From Euglena gracilis (taxonomy: Eukaryota > Euglenida > Euglenophyceae > Euglenales), in the NCBI GenBank assembly GCA_039621445.1, contig CP154955.1, forward strand, positions 27,889,679 to 27,953,678: a stretch of 64,000 bases of DNA. The letters are read 5' to 3'. Below, piece by piece: positions 20,684 to 32,167 of this stretch (the first letter of the stretch is position 1; each line of letters opens with the position of its first letter). Under the pieces are notes generated by a model, which was not told where the DNA came from, did not search any database, and saw only the letters and a list, made by a program, of their open reading frames with translations. Position numbers and translations under genes: made by a program.

Positions 20684-20820
20684 TCATTTTGGGGGATGGG
20701 GGGGTTGCACCGAGCCCTGCTCAAGCCCCGCCTTGGGGAGCACTTCCTGCAGCTGGGTGGCCATAGAACGACGACGCGGCCTCGGCCGGGGGACGACGCC
20801 GCAGAGCAGGGGGGACACTG
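20684..20820 (-). CDS. Candidate terminal exon of the WMDG-repeat gene
   Basis: A strong minus-strand acceptor (CATTGCCTGCACGTTTCCCCAG) is followed, after two leading bases, by an open frame to TGA at 20684-20686 (MATQLQEVLPKAGLEQGS near the end). The two-base lead is exactly what the upstream symmetric exons require. EVLPKAG resembles the N-terminal motif of BBIP1, and the next gene downstream is BBIP1, so use as a BBIP1 exon cannot be excluded. That use would need the weak donor GGCTCG/GTGCAA. No clear poly(A) signal was seen just downstream. Confidence 0.4.
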
Positions 20821-20959
20821 CTGGGGAAACGTGCAGGCAATGAGGCGGGTTGGCAGGGGCCGCGCCAAATACCCAAAGAACAGAGCAGGATTGAAAAAAA
20901 AAGCATTGTGTGGTGTGTGGGACAGACAAAAATGGGGTCTCAAATAAATTGAGCACCTG

Positions 20960-23085
20960 TTGAAAATCTGGCCTTTGAAGGAGAACGGTGTGAAAAACGT
21001 GTAAGCAGTAGATTTAATCCATCCATTTGAAAGGAAAAAAAATCCGGAACACACATCTTTCCTGGGTGACAAAAGGGTTTGAGATATTGGTCAGACACGA
21101 CCAAATTTTCATAATTGCTGGGGTCTTTATCAAAGAAATCTGTTTGAGACAATAAAATGGTTTATCTCTTTCCCCTCCCTGACCAAGAACCTCCAGGCAC
21201 TTGGCATTTTTAATGGGACGTCGGGATTTGTCAGGATTTGCCGGGATTTGTTGGGTGTCGAACACTGGAGGTGGGGGTGCCGGCAACATGATGTTGGAGG
21301 AATTTAATCCAACGAACATGACGACTTTTGGCCCTTTTGCCACTTTGCCCACTTTGCCTTTCTTTTGGCCGCTTTTAGGCACTCTTACGCGGCGCATCTC
21401 GCACTTAAGCTCCTTTTCTTTGACGATGTGTGCAAATGCGCATTTTTTTATACGAAAATGACAAGATGTGACTCCAAATACCCAAAAATGAAAGTAGGGT
21501 GTGGTGAGGTGCCCCAGGACGCGGAGATGGAAACAGGGACTTTGGCAAATACTGTGCCAAGGAGCAGGTGTCACCGCAGCATAAAATATGCACAACACCC
21601 AGCACTCGTGTTTAGAACCCTGCAATGAAATGAAAAACCGGCTGGGATCATTTTGAAAATCTACGTCAAATTGATTTTGACATGTTTACTTTGGATTCCT
21701 CATCATTTCGAGCCAGTTTGAAAAATGCTTTTTTTTTTACCCCAAACGGCACTTTTGGGGAAAGCCTTAAAATGGCCCAAAATGACCCACAGCATGGGTT
21801 AGATATGCAGGTGACAAAGGCTGGCTAATGGGCAAGGTGGCACAACAAGAGCCAAAATGTGTTTGTGAAAAATGTTTCCTTTGAAGGCGAGTTGTTCCGG
21901 ATACTCTTAAAGAAGGATCTCTCCACAAATTGCGGATTGAATGCTCCAAGGCTCAAGGTCATCATAAGACTTTTTGAAAGTGGAAAGTATCTCCTCCCCC
22001 AGGTCAGTAAGCAATTGTATGGGTGGGACCAGTCAGAACCTGCCAGCCAGTCTGATTTCACCCACGTCTTTAAGAATTCTTTGCAGTAACTGAAAGAAAC
22101 CAGGGGCCTGCATCCTGAAAGCCAGCCAGTCACTAATTGAAAACCAGTCACCCCCCAGTCAAACCCCAGAATAAATTCCTGGGGGTGTTGACGAGAAACC
22201 ACCCCCACTGCTGAATGGGAGGTATTGTGAAAGACGTTGCTGTGCCCAAGCATTCAGATACCCTTGAACGCCAGCCCACACTGAGCTGGTTTGGAATACG
22301 TTCACCCGAAATGAAACAAAATGTGCCAAGCTCTTCCAGATCATGAACGCTGCTGGGCGAACACCCCCCCCCAGTCAGGTGCCAACCATGAGTGCAATCT
22401 CAACAGAAGGCAGAAAGAGGATGGCGGGCCTCGTTCATCCGGAGGGAGGGAAGGAAGCGGCCGACGGTTCAAAGCCATCGCATCGGCACATTGCGCTGCT
22501 CAGAAACACCGGGGACAAAAAAAAACAAAAAGGGGCACAGCAGCACCGGGGAGGGGACCGTTGACAGAGACGGGTGTGGGTGAACTGAGCACTCGGTTTC
22601 TGAGGAAGTGGCACCGGGACAAGAAATAAGAAACAAGAGGCCTTTCTTTCCCACACCCATCACACCTGACCACTGGTGACCTTTGCGGATTTGAGTCCGG
22701 CACGGCATACATAACAGTCGCCCCGGGGGGGGAGGGGGGGCGGGGAGAGTTGGAGGAAAAAGACTGCCAGCAAACGAAATGCAAATGTGGCAAGCCAGAG
22801 ACAAGATTCTGCTTCAGGTCAAATGGGTAAGACAAAATTGAGGAGAAAGGTGTGCCAGGTCATTAAAATTATGTGTTACTGTAATGACATAATTTTATTT
22901 CCGGTTCTGGATCAAACAAACGAGGTCATTCTCATTAACAGAATATGATGCCAAATTTTGATTTTGATTTTGTAAAAACTGGAATGTGTTACGTTTGAAC
23001 CCATACTGAAGATTTCCTGGGGTGTGCATTATGGTTGGTGTGTATTGTGGGAACCCCGAAGCACACGACGTCAAAGGAACTCATA
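20960..23085. other. No confident gene; repeat family C fragment inside
   Basis: Bases 21470-21620 carry a family C copy (GGTGCCCCAGGACG, GGAGCAGGTGTCACCG). A plus-strand stretch at 22388-22530 (MSAISTEGRKRMAGLVHPEG) and an opposite-strand acceptor at about 22500 are both possible exon traces but cannot be chosen between. Confidence 0.4.
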
Positions 23086-23092
23086 ACAGGAA

Positions 23093-23433
23093 CATACAAT
23101 TGCTTACCGACCCCCGGGGGGGAGGGGGGTCACTCCACTTTTTTAAAAAAACCAGTCAGTCACTCATTTACAAAAAACCAGCCAGTCACTACCCCCCCCC
23201 CCCAGGGCCACTCAGAAAAACGGCCGCTTTCCAGTCACTTTAGGCCATTTTAGGCCAAAAAAAATTTCCGGCGCCGGGGTCACTCAAGCCACTTTTGCCC
23301 ACTCCTGGCCGACCCCCCCCCGGGGGAGGGGAGGGGAGGGGGTCCGGGCCAAAAACCAGTCAGTCACTCTGAAAAAACCAGTCACCCACCCCCGGGGGGG
23401 GGGGGGGTCGGTCAGTGCTTAAGCAATCGCCTG
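23093..23433. mobile_element. hAT-like MITE, CAATTGCTTA family, copy 2
   Basis: 341 bp from CATACAATTGCTTACCG to AGCAATCGCCTG, flanked by AACAGGAA on both sides (23085-23092 and 23434-23441). About the same interior as the copy at 17319, including CAGTCAGTCACT units and opposed C/G runs. Confidence 0.92.
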
Positions 23434-23884
23434 AACAGGAACATTTGAAAACATCTGGGAAAAATAATTTTATGGCACAGCATTTTTGAATTAACGAGCA
23501 AAAAATAATTTCATTTTGTCTGCTGGCTGACTCCCCTCCCCCCCCCCCCAAGGGGGTCCCAGGGCTGGAACCAGGCCGACATGGGGTCAAACTGGGAGCC
23601 AAAAGATCGAAACTACAAAATGCCCTGGGGATGGCCGCCCCGCAGTGTCGGCACTGCATGGCACTGCGGGCCGTTTAACCCGCATTCAGGATTGATGATT
23701 CTCAACTGTGTTTTCTCATCCCTCACCATTGCCATCAGTGCACCACAAAGGTTCTCTTTGATAAATGCACGCATAGTCAGCCCTTGGCTCGTGGTTGGGC
23801 AGTCCAGCACCCAAAATCCTGGTCATTACTTAAGATGTACTCTGGCGCCCCAGGCCCTCAGAGGGAATTCAAAGACTTTAACCC

Positions 23885-24250
23885 TTAGGGTGCCCCAGAG
23901 CAGGTGTCATCACAGAATAAGGGACATATATGCACCCAGCATGTTTGTTAAGAAACCCACCAAAAGGTGCCTCATCAGCGTGGGACTTTGCTGGAACGAC
24001 TTGGGGCAGGTAAATCCCAGTCGTACGCGATCCCCCAGAAGTGGGAAAAAAAAACGTTGGTCCGTTTTCAAAACTGCGCAAAAAACCCATTTTGCACACT
24101 TGCGCATACCGATGTGCAAATGATCGGTTTGTGCAGATGCGCGACAGACAATTTGTGCAATTGTAAAAATTATCCATTCAAATGATGGATGTGGTACAAC
24201 TTTGAAAAATTTCAACACACTGGTGTTGTTGTTTTTTTTAAATTGAAGCA
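23885..24250. repeat. Repeat family C, copy
   Basis: Shares GTGCCCCAGAGCAGGTGTCATC, then CATCAGCGTGGGACTTTGCTGGAACGACTTGGG-type sequence and a run of TGCGCA/TTGTGCA words, with 42180-42500 and in part with 21470-21620 and 43050-43250. No coding capacity is evident. Confidence 0.65.
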
Positions 24251-24974
24251 TGCAAAATTTTGGTCCAGCTTGAGGATTTTGCAGTTGAGCTTGTAAGAAA
24301 CACAATTTCTTGATGAAAAATCACAAACTACATTCAAGGTTTAATTCTGTAAACAAAATGAACCACTCCATTTCAACTTCATTCAGCAGACCCCCCTGGG
24401 ACAGTTTGAACCTGGCAGGGGGTTGCTGTCTGGAAATGAGGTGTTGGCTGGTTAAAACTTGGGGGGGGGGGCAGGGTCCCTCCAGCTTCATAAACCCCTC
24501 TCACTTTTGCAAATCAGAGGAGAGTGAACCATTTACTTACACAATAACAAAAAGAAAATGGTGCAATAAAAATCCTGTCTCGTTGACTCGCATGCCCGGG
24601 GCTGAACTGCAGGCACTACCACCAAGAGGTGGACAGCCTTCGGACCAGGGAACCAGCTGCACACAGTAGGTTGCACCTCGTAATGACATTTAAAACTCTT
24701 TCCTTGGGTGTGAAAGCCGACATTTCCCCCCTCGTTCCCGTCCCCTACGAACCTCATCTCAATTCATGATTCTGTTGGCGTCCCCCACAAAAGAAAATAC
24801 ACAGAGCATGATTTTAAACTCATTTGCAAAAAATTCATTGGTTGAGGGTCCTAGGGTGTCAATATCTAGAAAACCTTGCATTTAAGGCGTTGTTAGTGAC
24901 CCACCGGGGGGCCAATCTCAGAACCTGAAAAAATTGGGCTGGGGGGAAAAAGGCTGCTGGCTGACCCCCCCCCC

Positions 24975-25245
24975 CCCTGGGCAGGGCTGTGGGGGAAGGC
25001 CTGGTGGGGTGGGTCAGACCCCCCAACCTGGAAGGTGTGGGGGGGGGTCCACACCCCCCACCCACCATGGCACCTGCTTCAAAGAAAATTCCTTCGGCGC
25101 TGAAGGAAAGTTTTGACCCAAAATTAATAAAACGTTTTGACCGCCCCCGGAAATACGGGAAGGCCTGTGGGAGGGGGGTCGAACCCCCCACCCATCACCC
25201 ATCCATAGGGTTGCGAGGATTCCCGTACAGCCTCTTTGGGTTCCA
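24975..25245. repeat. CAGGGCTGT-type MITE, decayed copy
   Basis: Left end near CAGGGCTGTGGGGGAAGGC, a central CTTCGGCGCTGAAGG hairpin, then AGGATTCCCGTACAGCC at the right. Related to 27199-27476 and 55130-55341. No target duplication recognised. Confidence 0.55.
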
Positions 25246-25467
25246 GGGCTGGAACTGGGCCCGACCTGGGTCAAACCGGGTGCCAAAAATCAAAATCCCA
25301 AAAAACTGCCAAATATAAATAAGGTGAACTTTGTCCCGAAATTTGTCCAAGCCTGCCCAAATCCAACCCATTTTCGTCCATTTTAAGCCCATTCTTGCAC
25401 ACGCAAAACCGAAAAATCCGTCACCGTCCAGCCGCCCTAAACCCTAAGCCCTAAAGTTCTGCGGGGC

Positions 25468-26165
25468 CAATAGAGTGCTGCGGGTCCAAATAGTGCTGCA
25501 CCCCCCGCCGGATGAAGCGAGCGTCTAATAATGCTGCACCCCCACAGCAATGTGAAATGCGTAGAATCTGGTGCAGCTACCTCCCCCCCCCCTTGTCGTT
25601 GACACGCCAATGTTCCAGGAAAGTGTCGTTGACACGGGGGGTGTGTCAACGACACGCCATGTCAACGACACAGTACCATAAAAAAATTTGACCGTGCCAG
25701 CAACAATGAATGACCCTGTGAATGCATGTCCGCCACACTGTGGCCGGTGCATATGGGGATGACATTCGAAGCCATGGCTGGAAAGAAGATTCGACGCATT
25801 TTTGCAATGCCCTGGCTGAAATTTGTCAGAAACTGTGGCCAACGCAAAAGAAAAATATGTTCCAGGAAAGTGTCGTTGACACGGGGGGTGTGTCAACGAC
25901 ACGCCGTGTCAACGACAAGGGGGGGGGGAGGTACTGCAGGCACCTTTTCTAATCCGCAGAGAGGGGAAACTCCCCAGGAAAGGGGGCAAATTCCCACCCG
26001 AACAACTCACAGAATCGTCCGAAGATGAACCACACGACCTCACTAGCCTCGGCTAAGGACATTGACAGACAAAAAGGGTGCCTGTGGTGATAGGCCACGA
26101 CTAAGAGGAACCCAGTCCGATAGTGCTGCGGGTCCAAATAGTGCTGCACCCCCCGCCGCCGGAGG
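25468..26165. repeat. Nested repeat with GTGTCGTTGACAC palindromes
   Basis: Outer direct repeats carry TGCTGCGGGTCCAAATAGTG (about 25472 and 26123). Inside, about 25567-25935, an element has inverted ends TACCTCCCCCCCCCTTGTCG and its complement. The 12-13-base word GTGTCGTTGACAC and its complement occur seven times in two clusters 245 bp apart. Each cluster includes a 13-bp-stem hairpin with a short G-rich loop. Confidence 0.75.
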
Positions 26166-26528
26166 CGGCCATCCAATAGAGCTGCGGGTGCAATACTATT
26201 TGGGGTGGTTTACTATTTGGGGCGGCTGGAACATGATTATAACCCATCGATGGGGGGGTGTCCAGGGCTTGAAAAAAGCTGCTGGCTGGCTGGATCCCCC
26301 CAGGGATGGGGTTCGCTCCGGCTTAAGCGACGCCCTGCGTGCGTCACTGTGAAGAGAAAAGCACTAGACCAAATAATCACATTGGTGCCTGTCTGGGGAG
26401 GAAATTAAAACGCATTGCCCAACGTGTTTCATGCCAGCAAAGGCCAACATCTTCCACAGATTCACGTAATTGGGTGGGCGGCCCAAAAGCAAAGCTTCCC
26501 ATGCCCATCTGTGTCCCGTTGCAGATAC

Positions 26529-26624
26529 CCCACCTCCCATCACTGCAAGGGGTTCCCTGAAGCTCCCTGCACCTCGCGAAGCAAAGCGCCTGGGGGGAAA
26601 CTGTGCTGCACACGTTGCCCGCTC
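26529..26624 (-). CDS. Tentative phase-1 symmetric exon, WMDG-repeat gene
   Basis: Acceptor GCCTGGCTGCTCGACAG, 96 bases with two leading and one trailing base, donor GGTGGG/GTATCT. Frame: AGNVCSTVSPQALCFARCRE. The phase fits the large gene, but the sequence lacks the module, and the frame remains open well past the proposed donor. Confidence 0.3.
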
Positions 26625-26822
26625 CTGTCGAGCAGCCAGGCAGGGCTGATGCCAAAATTGAGTGCTGGGCGGTTCGATGGGGAAGCCTCGACAAGGGCGG
26701 CTGGTCACGCCGCAGCAATGGGCCCACGTTGGAGGAAAGCTGCCGGTTTCCATTTGCACCTCCCCGAACAGTACTCTCTGCAGGAATGGCCTCTTACTGC
26801 AGGGGTTGCCCATACCCAATAC

Positions 26823-26888
26823 CACATCGATTGACTTCGGAGGTGCTCGCACTTTTGGCCAACAATCCGATCAGAGTGCTCCTCATTC
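26823..26888 (-). CDS. Tentative phase-1 symmetric exon, WMDG-repeat gene
   Basis: An excellent acceptor (TTTCCCTCCTCCCTCTTGCCACAG) precedes 66 bases with two leading and one trailing base, donor GATGTG/GTATTG, frame MRSTLIGLLAKSASTSEVNR. A competing frame after the same acceptor (NEEHSDRIVGQKCEHLRSQ) is also open. About 190 bp upstream another strong acceptor (CGTTTCTCTGCAG, at about 27065) marks a further exon of undecided frame. Confidence 0.3.
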
Positions 26889-27198
26889 CTGTGGCAAGAG
26901 GGAGGAGGGAAATAAGCAGGATGGGGAGAGGGTGGGCAGTGTTAAGGGACGCTCTCCAAAGGAGACAGCGGGGGATGGGTGTCATTGCTCGGCAGCAGTC
27001 GCTGGATATAGCGATGGAAGCGATTCCACCTCGAGGGTCGTCGCTGCATGTCAGCTTCCCTGCAGAGAAACGACATTGGGGGGGGGGGGATTCAAAATGA
27101 TACAACATCATCACATCCATAAGCTCCAGTTCAAAGAAAGCGCTCACTCAGAAATAGACTAAGCATCGTTTTGTATGTCTTCAACGAAACTCCCCAGT

Positions 27199-27476
27199 CA
27201 GGGCTGCACAGGGAAGCCTGGTGGGGGGGTTGACTTTACCAGGGAGGCAGGGGGGGGGTTCGACCCGCCCACCATGGCACCCGTGCTTGGAAGAACTCCT
27301 TCGGCACCGAAGGCACAAAAGGAAAACGTTGACCGAAGGAGAATTTTGACCCAAAAATCTGCGCCTGCTGAAACAGGTGAAAGCCTTTGGGGGGTGGGAT
27401 ACTCGGACCCCCTCGGGGGGTTGTTCGACCCCCCCCCCACCACCCATAGGGTTATGGGAATTCCCATACAGCCCTG
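27199..27476. mobile_element. CAGGGCTGT-type MITE
   Basis: 278 bp with ends CAGGGCTGCACAGGG and CCCATACAGCCCTG (inverted), an internal CCTTCGGCACCGAAGG hairpin and opposed C/G runs. The flanks do not show a clean 8-bp duplication, so it is probably older than the CAATTGCTTA copies. Confidence 0.65.
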
Positions 27477-27630
27477 TCATGAGGAAATCGGCGTCAAACA
27501 TTTTCAAATAAATTTTGTGTCTTTTCTGTGAAACGAGACCTGATATGTGACATACAATGCATGATATTGAAACGTGACCACAAATTGTTTGATACAAAAT
27601 GCAGGTTACACAACTCCCCACTCCCAGTAC

Positions 27631-27747
27631 GCACCAGGGAGAGGCTCCCCTGGGACTCAAGAGTGGAGACGCTGGCTGCAGCGAGACGACGTCCACGGGG
27701 ACGCCGACCGCGGAGGGGACGCGGCCCAGGTCCACCGTGGAGGCAGC
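27631..27747 (-). CDS. Probable phase-1 symmetric exon, WMDG-repeat gene
   Basis: The acceptor tract TCCTCTCTCCTCTTGGTCCCTTGTCAG (27774-27748) is among the best in the window. After two leading bases the frame is CLHGGPGPRPLRGRRPRGRR, reaching donor GGTGC/GTACTG with one trailing base (117 bases). Another frame after the same acceptor, starting with no leading bases, is also open (VDLGRVPSAVGVPVDVVSLQ) and has more natural codon use, so the exon is better supported than its reading frame. Confidence 0.45.
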
Positions 27748-27870
27748 CTGACAAGGGACCAAGAGGAGAGAGGAGAAAACGAGGAGGACAACAACGGGCA
27801 GCGGTGCCCCAGGCGCCGAGGCCCCGGGTACCCAGCGCCAGCAGCACCAGAGCAGTCCCCCCGTCCCATT

Positions 27871-28268
27871 CAGGCATTTGCTTAAGGACCCGGGGGGGGG
27901 GGGTACTGGCTAGCCAATCGGCTAGACACTGGAAAAAGTGAACTAGCTAGACCCCCCTCCCCCCGGGGGGGGGGGGGGGGTCCGGGGGTCCCCCGGACTG
28001 GAAAAATGAGGGTTTTAACATGTTTTTGGCTGATTTTGTTCCAAAAATTCCCAAAAATGACCAAAACAGGCATTTTTGGCCATTTTTGGGGGTCCCAAAA
28101 AAATTTTCGGCGCTTCGCGCCGGTCATTTGAAAAAAGTTTTCCACAAGCTAGCCCTGCTAGCAGACCCCCCGGGTGAGTCTGCTAGAAATCCCACTAGCC
28201 AAATTTGGACTAGCTGCAGTCCAGCCCCCCCCCGGGGGGGGTACTGCAATCCCTTAAGCAAATGCCTG
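27871..28268. mobile_element. hAT-like MITE, CAGGCATTTGCTTAAGG family
   Basis: 398 bp with perfect 17-bp inverted ends CAGGCATTTGCTTAAGG and a perfect 8-bp duplication GTCCCATT (27863-27870, 28269-28276). The interior has CTAGC-rich arms, opposed C/G runs and the hairpin CGGCGCTTCGCGCCG. No coding capacity. Confidence 0.95.
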
Positions 28269-29252
28269 GTCCCATTCCAAGGGAGGGTTGCGGCACTCAA
28301 GCTGCCCACTCACCGTTGAGCCGGGTACCAACACAACAGCTTTTCCACCAACCCTGGTCTCAATGGCTTAGAAATTCTTGCTTCGTGTCAAAAAAGACGA
28401 GCACTCTTGACAGCATCCTCCACAAATCAAAATAATAGCCTGAACAGGTTTCTTGACAACCCACTGGGGCCGCAGCTGTCTTTTTTGAAAACCGGGCCCT
28501 TCTCACCCACCTTGGTGGTGAAGAAGATTGGACGACCGAAACCTACTGCTGACCTTCTTCTTCATTCTAACCCTATTCCCAACTGGTTGTTTTTTTGGCC
28601 GATGGGGACCACAGCCGGCACCATTTTCCCCAGCCAACAGCCCCCTCTAGGGCTGTGGATCACCTCGGGTCTGCTGAAATAAAGTTGAGTGAGGCCAGCG
28701 CAACCCAGGCTTGCGCTTGGGCTGAGCTGAAAGGCAGATTTTTTTTACGCAAAAGGTTATCCCCTTTTGGAAACAGGGGAAGAAGTTGGTTTTAAAAAGT
28801 GGTGTGGAAGGGTGTGGGGGAACAAACTTCTTGGTGATCAATTTTGGGATAAAATTTCTTCGGCACTTTGCGGCAAAAAAAAGCAAAAAAACCCAAAACC
28901 GTGCGTCCAGTGGGAGACCCACAAAGCCCTTGGGGGCACCCCCCCCCCCGGGGGGGAGGGAAGGGGCCAGTCTTTACCCCCTCCCCAAGTCCCCCCACGG
29001 GGGTCCATACTCAAAAAAATCCCTTGGGGTTTCAAAAAATAGAAATTTTGAGCTGGCTGGAAAGGACTGGTAGTTGACCCCCTTCCCCCCTCATCATTCA
29101 GGCAGGGTCTCCCAGCCTGGCCACGCAGAGCTGGGCCAAACTGACAAGAAAAGATGGACACCGCAGAAAAACTGGAGATACGCAGCATAAACCGCAAAAC
29201 CGCCAACTCCCCTCCGACCCGTTGCCAGACAGTTCCCTCAGCCATCACATAC

Positions 29253-29525
29253 CCATGTTGCAGAAGTGCATCCATTGGCCAAACCCACGGCACACCGACA
29301 CGGGGGAGCACCAGCCGCCGTGGGGGGACTCCGCCCTGCTCCCCGGTCCGAAATCCAAGGCCGTCCGGTCCAGCGTTGGGGGCGGGGGCGGGGCCCGGAA
29401 CCAGGGCCGGGGCCCCTCACCCACGCCCCCGGGGCTTGGGGCGCGCGCCGCGAACACCGTTTCAGGGAGGGGGAGGGGGATGCCGAGGGAGAAGCCGGCG
29501 GCGGAGGTTGCGGCGGAGGAATCTC
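29253..29525 (-). CDS. Phase-1 symmetric exon, WMDG-repeat gene
   Basis: Acceptor GACGCCCCCACTGCCCCAG, 273 bases with two leading and one trailing base, donor ACATGG/GTATGTG (strong). The product is Pro/Gly/Ala-rich (FSLGIPLPLPETVFAARAPS) and ends GFGQWMHFCNM, so a Trp-Met pair is present although Asp-Gly is not. High GC3 in this frame supports coding. It is the longest of the symmetric exons. Confidence 0.6.
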
Positions 29526-29577
29526 CTGGGGCAGTGGGGGCGTCACAAAAAGTGAGTTCGAGAGGAGCATTTCTGCG

Positions 29578-29655
29578 CGCACACACACAGATACACTCAC
29601 TCACTCTCTCACCCACCCACCCACCCACCCACTCACTCACTCACTCACTCACTGA
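29578..29655. repeat. CACT/CACC microsatellite
   Basis: ACTC and ACCC tetranucleotides in a run. Open frames across it are artefacts. Confidence 0.9.
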
Positions 29656-29937
29656 CACAATTATCTTGACGGTTTCTGTTTTGGCAAAACTGGTAACATC
29701 TGATGGGTGGGTCGCCCGCAGCTGTTTTTGCAATAAACTGGTGAGTCAGTCAGATGAAATCATTTATTTGGGAAAAGGTGAAGGACAGATTCTTTTTGTT
29801 TGGAATCAGAAAAAACCCGTCGATATAAACACAAATTGGACCTTGCTCAAAACTGTTGCTCAGAAAAAAAAAACCTGAAAGGAAAAAAAAACGGACGGGA
29901 CATTGGGGAGTTCCAGGGGGTCGGCGGGAAAAATTTG

Positions 29938-30054
29938 GTTATTGACGGAATGGGGTTACAGTTGAGCCTTACTTTAGGCCTAACTCATAAACCAGTGTTA
30001 GGTATACAGTTGGACCTAAAATTCCTAACCCTAACCCTGTTCCATCAACTACCC
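29938..30054. mobile_element. TTATTGATGG-type MITE, copy 1
   Basis: About 117 bp, ends GTTATTGACGGAATGGGG and CCCTGTTCCATCAACTACC (inverted), internal TTTAGGCCTAA. AAATT occurs just outside both ends and may be the target duplication. Second copy at 58579-58723. Confidence 0.65.
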
Positions 30055-30804
30055 AAATTCTTTTGCTGACCCCTAAAAGAGCCCCCTAATGGCCCAGGGG
30101 GGGGCATTCAGGAGCTCCCTGCCATATATTACAACATATACGTACATAAACACATATATACACACAAACACATTTATTACCACCCCCACCCCCACCCATT
30201 AAACCTCATGAACACTTCCTGGCAGGTCCCAAATTCCTCCCAACCCAACACCCACAGCGGTGCAGAAATGGACATTGTTGCAGAGGCTGAGGGTCCCCGG
30301 AAAGTGATTTTTCGGGCCTAGTGACCGGGTTGTGACCCTCATCCCCCTCGTTCCATATTAGCTCCCATTTACTGGGACGCGACTCCTTGTGGAAGGTGAA
30401 GTGGGGGGAGTTTGGGGATATGGGGCATTAAATGGATTTTAAAGGGGGATTAGGAACCAACTGGGTTGTCATCCACTGCAGCACTGGATGCGCCAATCCT
30501 CCCCATTGATATGAAAATTTCCCCCATTGTTCGTTCCACGTTGATCCAGTTTGTGACCCAATCACCCGATGCAGCATATTCACCGAATACATACGCGACA
30601 CCAATCCAATCCAATACTCAAATAAAGACAACAGCTAAATATGAGGAATCAATGTGCAAGACAAAAAATCGATTAAAAAATGACCAATGCAGAACCAATG
30701 AAAAAAAAATTCGGCGAAAAGCAATCCCGTAAAAAACCCTGACAAACATCAGGTCCAGTTTTCCATCTCACAGCCAAGCACCTCTGGTCATCCATGCCCC
30801 TAGG

Positions 30805-30893
30805 CCCAGCATCGCCCAGCATTGCCCAGCATCGCCCAGCATCGCTCAGCATCGCCCTGCATCGCCCAGCATCGCCCAGCATCGCCTTTGGAG
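30805..30893. repeat. CATCGCCCAG 10-bp tandem repeat, array 1
   Basis: About nine units of CATCGCCCAG with single-base variants. A shorter second array of the same unit is at 32168-32212. Confidence 0.95.
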
Positions 30894-30949
30894 CCCTTGA
30901 AGGTGTACCTTTTATGCCTGCTGCTTTTGCCGCTCTCGCCGCTCTCGCC

Positions 30950-31320
30950 CACTTTTTGGCTACTTTTGGCTATACTTTTGGATCTTTTGCTTTTTGACCA
31001 CTGTGACTGCTTTTTGAACACTTTTGCCACATTTGCCAACCACCTTTGACCAACTTTTGTCACTTTTGCTGCTTTTTGACCACTTTTGACAACTTTTGCT
31101 GCTTTTTGACCACTTTTGCCAACATTTCTACTTTTTGCCCACTTTTGGCCATTGTTGCTGCTTTTGATCACTTTTGCTGCTTTTTGACCACTTTGTTGCT
31201 ATTTGACCACCTTTGCCCACTTTTGCCTGCTTTTTGACCACTTTTGCTGCTTTCTGACCACTTTTGCCCCACTTTTGCCTGCTTTTTGACCACTTTTTGA
31301 CCACTTTTACTGCTTTTTGG
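30950..31320. repeat. CACTTTTGCTGCTTTTTGAC minisatellite
   Basis: Units of about 20-30 bp. Its reverse-complement type (ATGACCACAAAAACCC) occupies 31910-32130, so the two form large inverted arms around the 18-bp array. Confidence 0.85.
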
Positions 31321-31544
31321 CAGCACAAGATGTGGTGTGCAGGCCTATGAGATGGCAACATCGAGTGCAAGTTGCAAGCCTCTTGCCGGTCAGACAAACA
31401 GAGACCAAAACAGTTGTTGTGCTGGAGGGTGGAGGGTGGCACCCCTGCAATTGCAACGGGGTGGCGACCAAACACCCCGCCAAGAGGTTATACCAACAAC
31501 AACCAAGGAAGGACACAGCAAAATGGCGTTGTCCGGCATTTGCA

Positions 31545-31890
31545 CCTTGTCCACCATCTGCATCTTGTCCAGCATCGGCACCTTATCAGTATTTGCAACG
31601 TTGTCCGGTGTCTGCATCCACTTCACCTTGTCCAGTATCTGCTTCTTGTCCAGCATCTGCATCTTGTCCAGCATTTGCATCTTGTCCAGCATCTGCACCT
31701 TGTACAGCATCGGCACCTTGTCCAGCATCGGCATCTTGTCAGTATCTGCATCTTGTCCACCATCTGGATGTTGTCCAGTATCTGCATCCACTTCATCTTG
31801 TCCAGCATCGGCATCTTGTCTGGTATGTACATCTTGTCCAACGCCTGCATCTTGTCCAGCATCTGCATCTTGTCCAGAGTCTGTCCAGTA
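31545..31890. repeat. CATCTTGTCCAGCATCTG 18-bp minisatellite
   Basis: About nineteen degenerate 18-bp units. The unit length is a multiple of three, so all six frames read as Ser/Cys/Ala- or Asp/Lys/Met-rich peptides. None is considered a gene. Confidence 0.9.
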
Positions 31891-32167
31891 TTCATCCAAT
31901 GGCACCCAACCTAGCCAAAATAACCACAAAAGCCCAAAAATGACCACAAAAACCCAAAATTGACCACAAAAAGCCCCCAAAAAGCAACCAAAATGACCCA
32001 AAATGCTTCAAATGACCAAAAAAAAATGCCCAAAAACGCCAAAAGATTGTGAAAAATGACCCAAAATCACCACAAAGGCACAAAATGGCGCACAATGCCA
32101 TAAAATGCTCATATTGACCAAAATTAGCCTAATATTTGCCAACTCAGTGACAAATAACCCCCAAACA

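Noticed and set aside
20684-20764. MATQLQEVLPKAG as the first BBIP1 exon
   Set aside because: Attractive match to the BBIP1 N-terminal motif, but the core exon already has ALHPG at that position. The donor is weak, and a closer exon at 18.7 kb has a consensus donor in phase. Kept only as a candidate terminal exon of the large gene.
25436-25460. CCCTAAACCCTAAGCCCTAAA as a telomere
   Set aside because: Only three imperfect units, inside repeats. Similar CCTAACCCTAACC at 30.02 kb and TTAGGGTTAGG at 51.77 kb are equally short.
31317-31943. Ser/Cys/Ala-rich frames of about 200 codons in all frames
   Set aside because: Caused by an 18-bp minisatellite, whose unit is a multiple of three.
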